The position numbers were made by a program, and so were the translations under genes. A DNA stretch of 64,000 bases. Source: Pseudomonas sp. GR 6-02. GTDB taxonomy: Bacteria; Pseudomonadota; Gammaproteobacteria; Pseudomonadales; Pseudomonadaceae. The notes under the pieces are model-generated. The model was given only the letters and a program-made list of their open reading frames with translations, was not told where the DNA came from and did not search any database. The stretch covers positions 1,807,001-1,871,000 of the forward strand of contig NZ_CP011567.1 of the NCBI RefSeq assembly GCF_001655615.1, written 5' to 3'. Shown here one piece after another: positions 10,361 through 18,320 of this stretch. Every line of letters begins with the position of its first letter. Position 1 is the stretch's first letter.

Positions 10361-11128
10361 ATGTCTGCCGTGGTTGATCGGTTGGTGGCTCAAGTATTGG
10401 GCCTGGAAGTCCGTTTGCTGGCCTGTCAGGCTCGCTTGAGTGCCCGCACCGATCCCGAAGCGCTGCACGATCTGCGCACCACCGTGCGCAGATTGCGCAG
10501 CCTGCTGCGACCCTTGCGCGGTTTGCCCGGGGTAGAACAACTGGAAGCAGCGTCGTCCCGGGTCGGCCAACTGACCACACCGTTGCGTGATCGTGAAGTG
10601 CTGGCAGCGTACTTGCTCCAGCACAATCAACCCGAGGCCGCGCACCGGCGCATGGCGCGGATGGCTGAGGCTTATCCCGCCGTGGCGATGAGCCCGGAGC
10701 TGACCCAGTTGTTGATGATCCTCGACGCCTTTCCGCGGTTCCTGCGGGCCTCCCAACGCCAGGGTTTGCTCAAGGGCTTGCGCCAGCGCATCGAAAAACG
10801 CCTGGCCAAACAATGGAAGAAACTCGACCAGGCCCTGCACGATCCCGCCCATGACCGCCATCGTCTGCGCCTGCTGATCAAGCGTGCGCGTTATGGCATC
10901 GAAGCTTATCCCGAACTGGATCGTTTGCCGGAAGCGGCCATGCCCAGGCTGAAGTCGGCTCAGGCTGCCTTGGGGGATTGGCACGACAGCTGGCAATGGC
11001 TGGCCCGCGCCAAGGAAGAGCCTGATTTGCAGCCATGTGTCGAAGTCTGGAAAACCACCATGGCCCAGGCCGAAGAGCGCGCCGACCGTGTTCTCGACAA
11101 ACTCAGCCGAGCCTGCTTCAAATCCTGA
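10361..11128 (+). CDS. CHAD domain-containing protein
   Basis: This 255-residue, mostly helical protein has the features of CHAD domains: an early ALHDLRTTVRRLRSLLRP helix with conserved His and Arg/Lys, and a second basic helix DRHRLRLLIKRARYGIEAY. CHAD domains bind inorganic polyphosphate through these basic residues. A ribosome site (AGGGAG) precedes the ATG. No polyphosphate kinase or CYTH triphosphatase gene is nearby, so a role in polyphosphate granules is inference. It follows the small lipoprotein gene. Confidence 0.8.
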   Translation: MSAVVDRLVAQVLGLEVRLLACQARLSARTDPEALHDLRTTVRRLRSLLRPLRGLPGVEQLEAASSRVGQLTTPLRDREVLAAYLLQHNQPEAAHRRMARMAEAYPAVAMSPELTQLLMILDAFPRFLRASQRQGLLKGLRQRIEKRLAKQWKKLDQALHDPAHDRHRLRLLIKRARYGIEAYPELDRLPEAAMPRLKSAQAALGDWHDSWQWLARAKEEPDLQPCVEVWKTTMAQAEERADRVLDKLSRACFKS

Positions 11129-11262
11129 AACCATCACGAATCCAATGTGGGTTCCAGCCGAGCACGGCCCATCTGTCAGTAATTTTGGCCGGAATAAGCG
11201 CTGTGCCGGCCTTGCGGGCTGGTTAAGATCGCTCCATCCATTTTCCAGTCTCTGAGGTTCCC

Positions 11263-12060
11263 ATGCGCTTTTCCGATCTGCTCGACGCTGTTCGCAGCCA
11301 GCCGCAGGAAGTGTCTATTCCACCTGAGTGGGGCCAGGGGCGGGCGAGTTTTGGTGGTCTGATCGCCGCCTTGCAATACGAAGCCATGCGCGCAAAAGTC
11401 CCGGCGGATCGTCCGGTGCGCTCGCTGGCAATAACCTTTGTTGGCCCGGTCGAGCCCGATGTACCGGTCAGTTTTGAAGTCGACGTATTGCGCGAAGGCA
11501 AAGCCGTCAGCCAGGTGCTGGGCCGGGCGATGCAGAAGGGGCAAGTGGTGACGTTGGTCCAGGGCAGCTTCGGCGCTTCGCGAACTTCCGAAGTGGTGGT
11601 CGCGGCCAACCCGGCTCCTGAGATGAAGCATTGGGACGACTGTCAGGAACTGCCGTACATCAAGGGCGTGACCCCGGAATTCATGCGCTACCTGGCCATG
11701 CGCTGGAGTATCGGTGGCATGCCGTTCACTGGTAACAAATCGCGGGACATGGGTGGTTGGGTACGCTTGCGCGGGGATGGGGAGGGCGAGTCGGTCAGCG
11801 AAGCCCATATCCTGGCGCTGGTCGACGCCTGGCCGCCGTCCTTGTTGTCGCATCTGAAGAAACCGGCGGCAGGCAGCACGCTCACCTGGACCATCGAATT
11901 CGTCCAGCCGTTGCTGGCGTTGAGTACGCTGGACTGGTGCAAGTACCTGGTGGACATCGAACATGCCGCTGACGGCTATGGGCACGCCGCCGCCAATCTC
12001 TGGAGCGAAGACGGTCAGTTGATCGCCATGAGTCGGCAGACCGTCACGATTTTCGCCTGA
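11263..12060 (+). CDS. Thioesterase family protein (double hotdog, TesB-like)
   Basis: This 265-residue protein has an N-terminal hotdog signature WGQGRASFGGLIAALQYEAM and a second half containing WTIEFVQPLLA, as in acyl-CoA thioesterase II-like and PaaI-like double hotdog proteins. It likely hydrolyses acyl-CoA thioesters; the acyl preference is unknown. The ATG follows GAGGTTCCC. Its stop codon touches the stop of the convergent Mpo1-like gene with no spacer (TGA|TCA at 12058-12063). Confidence 0.8.
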   Translation: MRFSDLLDAVRSQPQEVSIPPEWGQGRASFGGLIAALQYEAMRAKVPADRPVRSLAITFVGPVEPDVPVSFEVDVLREGKAVSQVLGRAMQKGQVVTLVQGSFGASRTSEVVVAANPAPEMKHWDDCQELPYIKGVTPEFMRYLAMRWSIGGMPFTGNKSRDMGGWVRLRGDGEGESVSEAHILALVDAWPPSLLSHLKKPAAGSTLTWTIEFVQPLLALSTLDWCKYLVDIEHAADGYGHAAANLWSEDGQLIAMSRQTVTIFA

Positions 12061-12429
12061 TCAGCGATGGCGACGGTGGCGTTCGCGCCAGGCGCGCCAC
12101 CAGCCGCCACTGAAGAAAAACCGGGGGAAGGTCAGGAACTGCTCGACCAGCAAGCGTGATACTGCGTCTTTGCGATCACTGAACGGCTCGGAGGCTTGCG
12201 CCTCCAGGCTATGACCGTGACGCTGCAGGCCCAGGGCGGCAATCAGGCCGATGACGCCAATCGCGAAGCTTGCCAGATCCAGGCTGAACACCCCCGAGAC
12301 CATCAGCAAAAACGCCACGATGAACAGCGGTACGGCAATCAGGTGCAACACCAGATTGGTCGGGTGCTGGTGATTGTGCGGGTACAGGCGCCATTGCCAG
12401 GCGGGAAGGTTGGGGTGACGTTTGCCCAT
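12061..12429 (-). CDS. Mpo1/DUF962-like membrane protein
   Basis: This 122-residue protein has two or three hydrophobic segments. Its histidine pattern includes YPHNHQHPTNLVLHL near the N terminus and LQRHGHSLEAQ later, matching the Mpo1/YGL010w (DUF962) family. Yeast Mpo1 is an Fe(II) dioxygenase acting in alpha-oxidation of 2-hydroxy fatty acids; a similar reaction here is inference. The ATG at 12429 (MGKRHPNLPAWQW) has AAGGA upstream; the longer in-frame extension lacks one. Confidence 0.75.
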   Translation of the reverse strand: MGKRHPNLPAWQWRLYPHNHQHPTNLVLHLIAVPLFIVAFLLMVSGVFSLDLASFAIGVIGLIAALGLQRHGHSLEAQASEPFSDRKDAVSRLLVEQFLTFPRFFFSGGWWRAWRERHRRHR

Positions 12430-12561
12430 GATGCTTATCCTTGGTTCGTTGAGGCTCATGAACAAAGAATAGGTCGGGCGAAAGCCGTCGGCGAATCAAG
12501 GCTGGCTATCGGCGCGATAGGGGTCATGGTCGATATTCATGTTGACTGCCTTCGCGGGCCC

Positions 12562-14043
12562 TTAAAGCTTGAGCTGCCCGATGGCCTTGCTCAATTCCCC
12601 GGCCAACATCGCCAATTCATTGCTGGTAATCGCCGAGTTCACGGTCTGCTTCACGGTGTTCTCGGTCACGTCGCGAATGCTCACCACGGCCCGATTCATC
12701 TCCTCCGCCACATGACTCTGCTGCTCGGCCGCCACCGCGATCTGCGTATTGCTTTCACGCATTTGCGCCACCGCACCGGTGATTTCAGCCAGGGCCACAC
12801 TGGCTTCCTGGGCCTGTTGCATGCAGTCGTCCGCCTTGTACGAACTTTCCTGCATGAAATCCACCGCGTCCCGAGTCCCGGCCTGCAGCGCTGAAACCAT
12901 GGTGGTGATCTCGTCGGTGGACGTCTGGACCCGTTTGGCCAGGTTGCGCACTTCATCGGCGACTACCGCAAACCCTCGGCCCATTTCACCGGCCCGGGCC
13001 GCTTCGATGGCCGCGTTCAGGGCCAGCAGGTTGGTTTGTTCAGCGATGCTGTGAATCACGTTGACCACGCCGTTGATCTTCTGGCTGTCCTCGGCCAGGC
13101 GCTGAATCATCTCGGCGGTTTGCTGCACGCCGGTGGACAATCCGCCAATCGATTTTTGCACCCGAGTCACCACTTCCTGACCGCTGCCAGCCAGGGTGTC
13201 GGCGGTTTGCGAGAGGTCGCGGGTGGCGCCGGCATGTTGGGCAATGTGATGGACCGTGGCGGTCATTTCGTTGATCGCCGTGGCGGCCTGATCGGTTTCG
13301 CTTTGCTGGCCGAGCATGCCGTGACGCACTTCATTCATGCTCGCGGCCAGTCGCGCGGCGCCGACGTCCAGTTGCCGGGCGGTGCTGGCGACAGTGTTGA
13401 CCACCCGCTGGTAGCCGGCCTGCATGGCATTGAAGGCGTTGGCCATCTGCCCGACTTCGTCCTTGCAGGCCAGGGGCACACGGGCCGACAGGTCACCGCT
13501 TTTCTCGACGTGGAGCATCACGTCTTTCAAGGTGTTGAGCTGGCTGAGCAGGAAGCGGATCAACAGTTGCGACGCGCCGAGCATCGCCAGCATCAGGATG
13601 AACACCGCTACCGCGTAGTGAGTGAAGCGCTCGCCGAACACCTGGCTCAGGCTCGGGCTGTAGGCAACGACCGCGACCTGTTGACCGTCGGGACGAGCGA
13701 ACACCTCGGCACCCATCAACGGATTTTCCCCGAACAGCGGCATGGCATTGATTTGGACCCAACCGAGGGTATCGGTCAGTTCCAGAAGTGGTTGCCCGTT
13801 CAGTAAAGGCGCCTGCCCACGATTGAAGGTCAGCAGGTTGTCGGCCTTGGGCAGCGGCTGCCCGGCAGGCCAGGCATTGAGCAATCGTGCCTGGGCCTGG
13901 GCCGATACTTGCGCGGCGTGACTGCGGGCCTGTTGTTCGAGCTGCACGGCGTACAGCACCAGCAACAGGGTGGTGACAAAGGCGACGGCGTTGACTGCCC
14001 AGAATTTGTATTTCAGCGAGATATTGCTAAGCCAGGCACCCAT
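12562..14043 (-). CDS. Methyl-accepting chemotaxis protein
   Basis: This 493-residue transducer has a first membrane helix at ~15-35, a short periplasmic region (~36-140), a second helix, and a HAMP region with [19 protein letters not shown] long signalling domain follows with the hairpin tip [19 protein letters not shown] and [17 protein letters not shown]. No C-terminal CheR-binding pentapeptide is present. The small ligand domain is not one I can name. The ATG at 14043 is chosen because it is preceded by AGAAG with fitting spacing; a TTG 36 bases upstream would add 12 residues. Its place next to TatD and MltF recalls PAO1 PA2867-PA2865 (memory only). Confidence 0.93.
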   Translation of the reverse strand: MGAWLSNISLKYKFWAVNAVAFVTTLLLVLYAVQLEQQARSHAAQVSAQAQARLLNAWPAGQPLPKADNLLTFNRGQAPLLNGQPLLELTDTLGWVQINAMPLFGENPLMGAEVFARPDGQQVAVVAYSPSLSQVFGERFTHYAVAVFILMLAMLGASQLLIRFLLSQLNTLKDVMLHVEKSGDLSARVPLACKDEVGQMANAFNAMQAGYQRVVNTVASTARQLDVGAARLAASMNEVRHGMLGQQSETDQAATAINEMTATVHHIAQHAGATRDLSQTADTLAGSGQEVVTRVQKSIGGLSTGVQQTAEMIQRLAEDSQKINGVVNVIHSIAEQTNLLALNAAIEAARAGEMGRGFAVVADEVRNLAKRVQTSTDEITTMVSALQAGTRDAVDFMQESSYKADDCMQQAQEASVALAEITGAVAQMRESNTQIAVAAEQQSHVAEEMNRAVVSIRDVTENTVKQTVNSAITSNELAMLAGELSKAIGQLKL

Positions 14044-14153
14044 GGAGGTCTTCTCTGATAGCGGAAACAGTTTTGGCAAGGTGCCATTATTGTGCCGCTA
14101 CTCAGTGCGTCGAATCTTGATATGGGTCAATGACCGCCACGGTTCTCAAGTGG

Positions 14154-14963
14154 TTACTGGGGGATCGAGGGCAACCCGAAAAACGCCCGGGCGCTGGCGG
14201 TGCTGTGGGCGGCGAGATCTTCCATGCTTTCCCTGCGATGCAACGCCACTTCACGCAACACTTCAGTCAGATACGCTGGCTCGTTGCGACCGTTCTTCGG
14301 CTTGGGGCGCAAGCTGCGGGGCAGCAGATACGGCGCGTCGCTCTCCAGCATCAGGCGCCCGCGTTTAATCTCCTTGACCAACGGATGCAGGTGCGTGCCC
14401 CGGCGTTCGTCGCAGATCCAGCCAGTGATGCCGATGTGCAAATCCAGATCGAGATAGCTGAACAGCGCCTTCTTTTCTCCGGTGAAGCAGTGCACCACGG
14501 CGGCCGGCAACCGGTCGCGGTAATCGTGCAGGATCTCCAGCAGTCGTTGACTGGCGTCGCGCTCATGCAGGAACACCGGCAGTTGCAGTTCGACCGCCAT
14601 TGCCAGATGTTCTTCTAGGACTTTTTCCTGTTGCGGGCGGGGCGAGAAATCACGATTGAAATCGAGGCCGCATTCACCCACGGCCACTACGTTCGGCTCC
14701 TTGAGCAAACTGCGCAGACGCTGGGCGCTGTCGGCGTTCCAGTCGCTGGCTGAATGCGGGTGAATGCCGGCGGTAGCGAACAGTTGTTGAGCGCTTTCGT
14801 CCAGTTGCCGGCACAGTTCCAGCGCCTGTTCGCTGCCCTCGACGCTGGTCCCGGTAAGCACCAGTTGGCAGACCCCGGCAGCGTAGGCTCGGTCGAGTAC
14901 AGCCTGGTGTTTGTCGGCAAAACTGGGGTTGGTCAGGTTGACGCCGATATCGATGAGTTGCAT
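14154..14963 (-). CDS. tatD: TatD-family metal-dependent DNase
   Basis: This 269-codon gene (268-269 residues) has the TatD start [15 protein letters not shown], where the usual HxH is replaced as in E. coli TatD. The metal ligands appear in [32 protein letters not shown] and [10 protein letters not shown]. TatD is a Mg2+-dependent 3'-5' exonuclease linked to DNA repair and apoptosis-like DNA degradation, and is not needed for Tat export. The ATG at 14963 has GAGG 7 bases upstream; an earlier in-frame start adds six residues without support. Confidence 0.9.
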   Translation of the reverse strand: MQLIDIGVNLTNPSFADKHQAVLDRAYAAGVCQLVLTGTSVEGSEQALELCRQLDESAQQLFATAGIHPHSASDWNADSAQRLRSLLKEPNVVAVGECGLDFNRDFSPRPQQEKVLEEHLAMAVELQLPVFLHERDASQRLLEILHDYRDRLPAAVVHCFTGEKKALFSYLDLDLHIGITGWICDERRGTHLHPLVKEIKRGRLMLESDAPYLLPRSLRPKPKNGRNEPAYLTEVLREVALHRRESMEDLAAHSTASARAFFGLPSIPQ

Positions 14964-15200
14964 GGTGCTACCTCGGACCAAAGGCCGGAAAGCATATCAG
15001 AGCTGTAGATTTATAAGAAAAACCAAGAACTACAACGAGTTAAAGCTGTCTGTTGAGGCCGCGAGGCAGGTCGGGGTTGGTAGATTTGCCATCACTGTGC
15101 CACTCTCTCGCACTTTATCAGCGCTTCAAGCGCTCTGTTTCTGTTGCCCGATGTCATGAAATCTCTCATGAGGTTGGCCAGTATTCTTTCCGGAGAGTGG

Positions 15201-16622
15201 ATGACACGTCCCTCGGTTTTGTTACTGCTGTGTTGTTCGTTGCTGCTGCCGATGCCGGCGGTTGCGCGTCTGGCCGGGCCGTTGCAAGCCGTACCGGCAG
15301 CCAAGGTCCGCGACCTGGCGGAGATTCGCAGTAGCCGTGTGCTGCGGGTGCTGGTCAACCAGAGCCGCAACAGCTCCGGCGAAGTTCAGGGCCAGGCCAT
15401 CGGCGTCGAATACCACCGCCTGCGGGCTTTCGAGCAATACCTTAATGGCCACGCCCGTGACGGCCAGGAAATCACCCTCAAGATCATTCCCAAAGCCAAG
15501 GATCAACTGCTCGGAGCGTTGCAGCGCGGGGAGGGCGATCTGGTCGCGCCGGGGGAATTGCTTGATCCGCAATCGGGGCACGCGGTCAGCACCAGTGAGC
15601 CGATTGCCAGCGACGTGCCGTTACTGCTGGTGGGGATCAAAGGCGAACGGCGTTACACCCACCTTGAACAACTCTCGGGTAAAACCCTCGCGCTGCCCAC
15701 CGGTAGTGCTGCCGGGGATGCGGTCAGCCAGATCAATCAGAAGCTCGCGCTGCACAAACTGCCCCCGGTGAAGATCGAGTGGGTCGACCCAAGCCTGGCC
15801 GTCGAGGACGTACTGGAAATGGTCCAGGGCGGGATCTTCCATCTGACCATCGTCGAGCAACCGATCGCCGAGCGCTGGGGCAAGATCCTGCCCAAGTTGC
15901 GCTTCGATCGACAGGTCCTCATCCGTGAGCCGGGCGAGGAATACTGGTTCGTACGCCGCGACGCCTCGATGCTGCGGGCGAGCATCGACCGTTTCCTGAC
16001 CACCTACAAGCAACCGTCGGACCAGGATGCGGCGTTCCTGCGGATCTACCGGCGCCTGTATCAAGTGCACTATCCCTTGGCCAAGGCCGATCGTCAGCGC
16101 CTGGAAAAACTTCGACCGGTGCTGCAAAAACACGCTCAAGCCCAGGACATGGACTGGCTGAACCTGGCAGCGCTGGCCTTCAAGGAATCGGCGTTGCAAC
16201 CCTCCGCCAGAAATGGCAGTGGCCCCACCGGCCTGATGCAAATAACACCTTCGGCCGCCCAACGGGTTGGCGTCAGTGACATTCAGAATCTCGATGCCAA
16301 TGTGCAGGCCAGCGCCAAGTACCTGGCGATGATCCGCCGCAAATTCTTTGCCAGCCCCAAACTCAACGAGCGCGAACGGATGGCGTTCGTGCTGGCGGCC
16401 TACAACATGGGACCGGAGCGGGTCCAGGGCATGCGGGCCGAGGCTCGGCGGCGCGGCCTGAATCCAAATCAGTGGTTTTTCCAGGTTGAGCGCATCGCCA
16501 TGGAGCAGGTGGGAATGGGGGCTGTCAGCTATGTTAATAGCGTGAACAAGTATTACCTGGCGTTCGATCGGGAGCGGGAATCGTTGGAGCCTCAGGGGCA
16601 GAAAGTTGCCTTACGTAAATGA
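15201..16622 (+). CDS. mltF: MltF-type membrane-bound lytic murein transglycosylase
   Basis: This 473-residue protein starts with a signal sequence (MTRPSVLLLLCCSLLLPMPA). An ABC-type solute-binding domain (SBP_bac_3-like, ~40-270) is followed by a C-terminal family-1 lysozyme-like domain. The catalytic Glu lies in FKESALQPSARNGSGPTGLM, followed by QITPSAAQ and VLAAYNMGPERVQGM. MltF enzymes cleave peptidoglycan glycan strands with 1,6-anhydro product formation. It resembles the second MltF paralog of P. aeruginosa (PA2865, MltF2, from memory). The ATG at 15201 follows GGAG; upstream in-frame ATGs at 15144-15168 precede the signal peptide and are unlikely. Confidence 0.88.
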   Translation: MTRPSVLLLLCCSLLLPMPAVARLAGPLQAVPAAKVRDLAEIRSSRVLRVLVNQSRNSSGEVQGQAIGVEYHRLRAFEQYLNGHARDGQEITLKIIPKAKDQLLGALQRGEGDLVAPGELLDPQSGHAVSTSEPIASDVPLLLVGIKGERRYTHLEQLSGKTLALPTGSAAGDAVSQINQKLALHKLPPVKIEWVDPSLAVEDVLEMVQGGIFHLTIVEQPIAERWGKILPKLRFDRQVLIREPGEEYWFVRRDASMLRASIDRFLTTYKQPSDQDAAFLRIYRRLYQVHYPLAKADRQRLEKLRPVLQKHAQAQDMDWLNLAALAFKESALQPSARNGSGPTGLMQITPSAAQRVGVSDIQNLDANVQASAKYLAMIRRKFFASPKLNERERMAFVLAAYNMGPERVQGMRAEARRRGLNPNQWFFQVERIAMEQVGMGAVSYVNSVNKYYLAFDRERESLEPQGQKVALRK

Positions 16623-16725
16623 TCGACTAATCTGATTGTTATGGTGCGTTTTTTGCGCTTTTAGCATGAGATAAACCGATTAATATGGCGACCAACCAAC
16701 ACACTCTCACAATGGATGACACAGC

Positions 16726-17160
16726 ATGAGCACACTGATCAACAAGGTACTGTCTACCCGCGCTGGCTACGGCCTGACGATTCTGCGGATTTTCGTCGGC
16801 ATCATCTTCGCGGCCCACGGCTCACAGAAACTCTTCGGGGCATTCGGCGGCTACGGCATTGCCGGCACCGCGCAGTACATGGAAAGCATTGGATTGGCGC
16901 CCGGTCACCTGATGGCAATCCTGGCTGGTGGTACTGAATTCTTCGGCGGTCTGGCGCTGATCATCGGCCTGCTGGCACGTCCGGCGGCGTTGGGGCTGAC
17001 CTTCCTCTCGCTGGTTGCGATTTTCTCGGTGCACATCAGCAACGGTCTGTTCATGGCCAACAACGGTTATGAATTCGCCCTGGCCTTGCTCGGTGGCAGC
17101 CTCGCAGTGCTGATCGAAGGCGCAGGCAAGCTCTCGGTCGACCGCGCCATCGCCGACTGA
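16726..17160 (+). CDS. DoxX family membrane protein
   Basis: This 144-residue protein has four hydrophobic helices and the DoxX signature: GLTILRIFVGIIFAAHGSQK, KLFGAFGG, a second-helix GGTEFFGGLALIIGLLARPAA and an acidic/Asn loop. DoxX proteins are small inner-membrane proteins tied to thiol stress or quinone redox in other bacteria; the role here is unknown. It is monocistronic, followed by a strong terminator. Confidence 0.88.
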   Translation: MSTLINKVLSTRAGYGLTILRIFVGIIFAAHGSQKLFGAFGGYGIAGTAQYMESIGLAPGHLMAILAGGTEFFGGLALIIGLLARPAALGLTFLSLVAIFSVHISNGLFMANNGYEFALALLGGSLAVLIEGAGKLSVDRAIAD

Positions 17161-17175
17161 CCGCTCTGACTCGAC

Positions 17176-17219
17176 AAAAAGGCCCGCGCAGTGTGATGCA
17201 CTGTGCGGGCCTTTTTTTG
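17176..17219 (+). terminator. Rho-independent terminator after doxX
   Basis: GGCCCGCGCAGTG pairs with CACTGTGCGGGCC (one G-U pair) around a short loop and is followed by seven Ts; a run of As precedes it. Confidence 0.92.
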
Positions 17220-17232
17220 TTGCTGGCGATTC

Positions 17233-17262
17233 TTGACACTGTCCGGTCAGCTTCTCTAGGAT
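17233..17262 (+). promoter_or_regulatory. Sigma70-like promoter
   Basis: A consensus -35 TTGACA (17233-17238) is 18 bases from TAGGAT (17257-17262). It points toward the small gene at 17422 and would produce a leader of about 150 bases. Confidence 0.5.
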
Positions 17263-17302
17263 GCTGCTCATGCGCCGATTTAAACAGCTACTTGCGGGGC
17301 GC

Positions 17303-17408
17303 CAGGTGACTCATTCAGTTGCCGATAGAAGCTTGAAACAGGCTTCGAAATACCGCTAAAGCGCTGGTTCGGTGTTGCCTCTCACCTGCCATGCAGACTT
17401 TTGAGGCA
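17303..17408 (+). ncRNA. Candidate structured leader or small RNA
   Basis: CAGGTGA (17303-17309) pairs with TCACCTG (17382-17388) and encloses two small hairpins: GAAGC/GCTTC (17328-17346) and CGCT/AGCG (17354-17363). This gives a branched fold. TGCCTC (17376-17381) can alternatively pair with GAGGCA (17403-17408) just before the start codon at 17422; the two long helices exclude each other or form a pseudoknot. It follows a good promoter. I do not recognise it as a known RNA family; it is a prediction by eye. Confidence 0.3.
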
Positions 17409-17421
17409 GAGACACGACACA

Positions 17422-17730
17422 ATGAATGCATTGAACCCCGTTGTACGCCCCGCGCCGATTACGGCACATCTCACCCAGCGCAATCCAAAAATCCTGCTTG
17501 GCGGTAAACATCAGCCGACGCTGTTGCGTTACCTCGATGGCTGGCCACGTCGCACCGGCGGTCCGGCAGCATTCCTGATCCAGTTTGTCGAAGATGGCGA
17601 GTCGCTGGAGCGCTTCGCGACAGACAGTTTCGATCTGGCGGTGATTCAGGCACCCAGCGCCGAGGACGCGCCTGAAGTGATCAGGCAACTGACCCGCGTC
17701 GCGCGCCAAGGGCTGATTGCCCGCTGCTGA
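17422..17730 (+). CDS. Conserved-looking small protein, unknown function
   Basis: This 102-residue soluble protein begins MNALNPVVRPAPITAHLTQR and contains the pattern LVLIQ-like FLIQFVEDGESLERFATDSF and DLAVIQAPSAEDAPEV. The last 50 residues could adopt a beta-alpha fold ending in VARQGLIARC. I do not recognise the family. There is no signal peptide or membrane helix. It has its own apparent promoter and a possibly regulatory leader and is convergent with greB; a small hairpin (17739-17755) lies between the two stops. Confidence 0.6.
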   Translation: MNALNPVVRPAPITAHLTQRNPKILLGGKHQPTLLRYLDGWPRRTGGPAAFLIQFVEDGESLERFATDSFDLAVIQAPSAEDAPEVIRQLTRVARQGLIARC

Positions 17731-17763
17731 GGCTCAGGGCTCTACGGCTTAGAGCACCGTGGC

Positions 17764-18261
17764 TCAAAAATAGTCGATTGCCACGATATACACGCACTGC
17801 TCACCGGTTGGTGTCTGCACGCGCACTTCGGCGTCCAGTGCCTTGCCGATCAAGGCGCGGGCCAGCGGTGAGTCGATGCTGATCAGGCCTAGCTTCAGGT
17901 CCAGCTCATCCGGGCCGACGATGCGATAGCGCGACTCTTTGCCGTCCTCGTCTTCGATCGTGACCCAGGCGCCAAAGTAGACCTTGTTCGGATCGCTGGG
18001 CTTTTCACTGACCACCTTGAGCGCTTCCAACCGTTTGGTGAGAAAGCGCACACGGCTATCGATCTCGCGCAGCATCTTTTTGCCGTAGGTGTATTCGGCG
18101 TTTTCCGAGCGATCGCCCTGGGCCGCCGCCTCGCTGACCGATTGCGTCACTTGCGGTCGGCGCACATGCCAGAGCTCATGAAACTCGGCGCGCATCCGCG
18201 CTTCACCTTCGGGGGTGATCAGCGCGGTGCCGGCGGTGCGGGGAGGGCGATAACGGCTCAT
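17764..18261 (-). CDS. greB: Transcription elongation factor GreB
   Basis: GreB rescues backtracked RNA polymerase by stimulating transcript cleavage in the secondary channel. The 165-residue protein has the N-terminal coiled coil with the catalytic acidic tip ([18 protein letters not shown]) and the Gre C-terminal domain ([20 protein letters not shown]). Length and the [14 protein letters not shown] helix favour GreB over GreA. It is 59 bases downstream of the ABC permease gene on the same strand. Confidence 0.93.
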   Translation of the reverse strand: MSRYRPPRTAGTALITPEGEARMRAEFHELWHVRRPQVTQSVSEAAAQGDRSENAEYTYGKKMLREIDSRVRFLTKRLEALKVVSEKPSDPNKVYFGAWVTIEDEDGKESRYRIVGPDELDLKLGLISIDSPLARALIGKALDAEVRVQTPTGEQCVYIVAIDYF

Positions 18262-18320
18262 GGCGACTTCTTGTGGTTGAGTTCTTGAATCGGGTTTTTA
18301 AACAAGCGTACTTGAGTTTA

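Noticed and set aside
12196..12894. A 232-residue plus-strand frame over the Mpo1-like and chemoreceptor genes
   Set aside because: It spans two real minus-strand genes and their gap and has no coherent domain.
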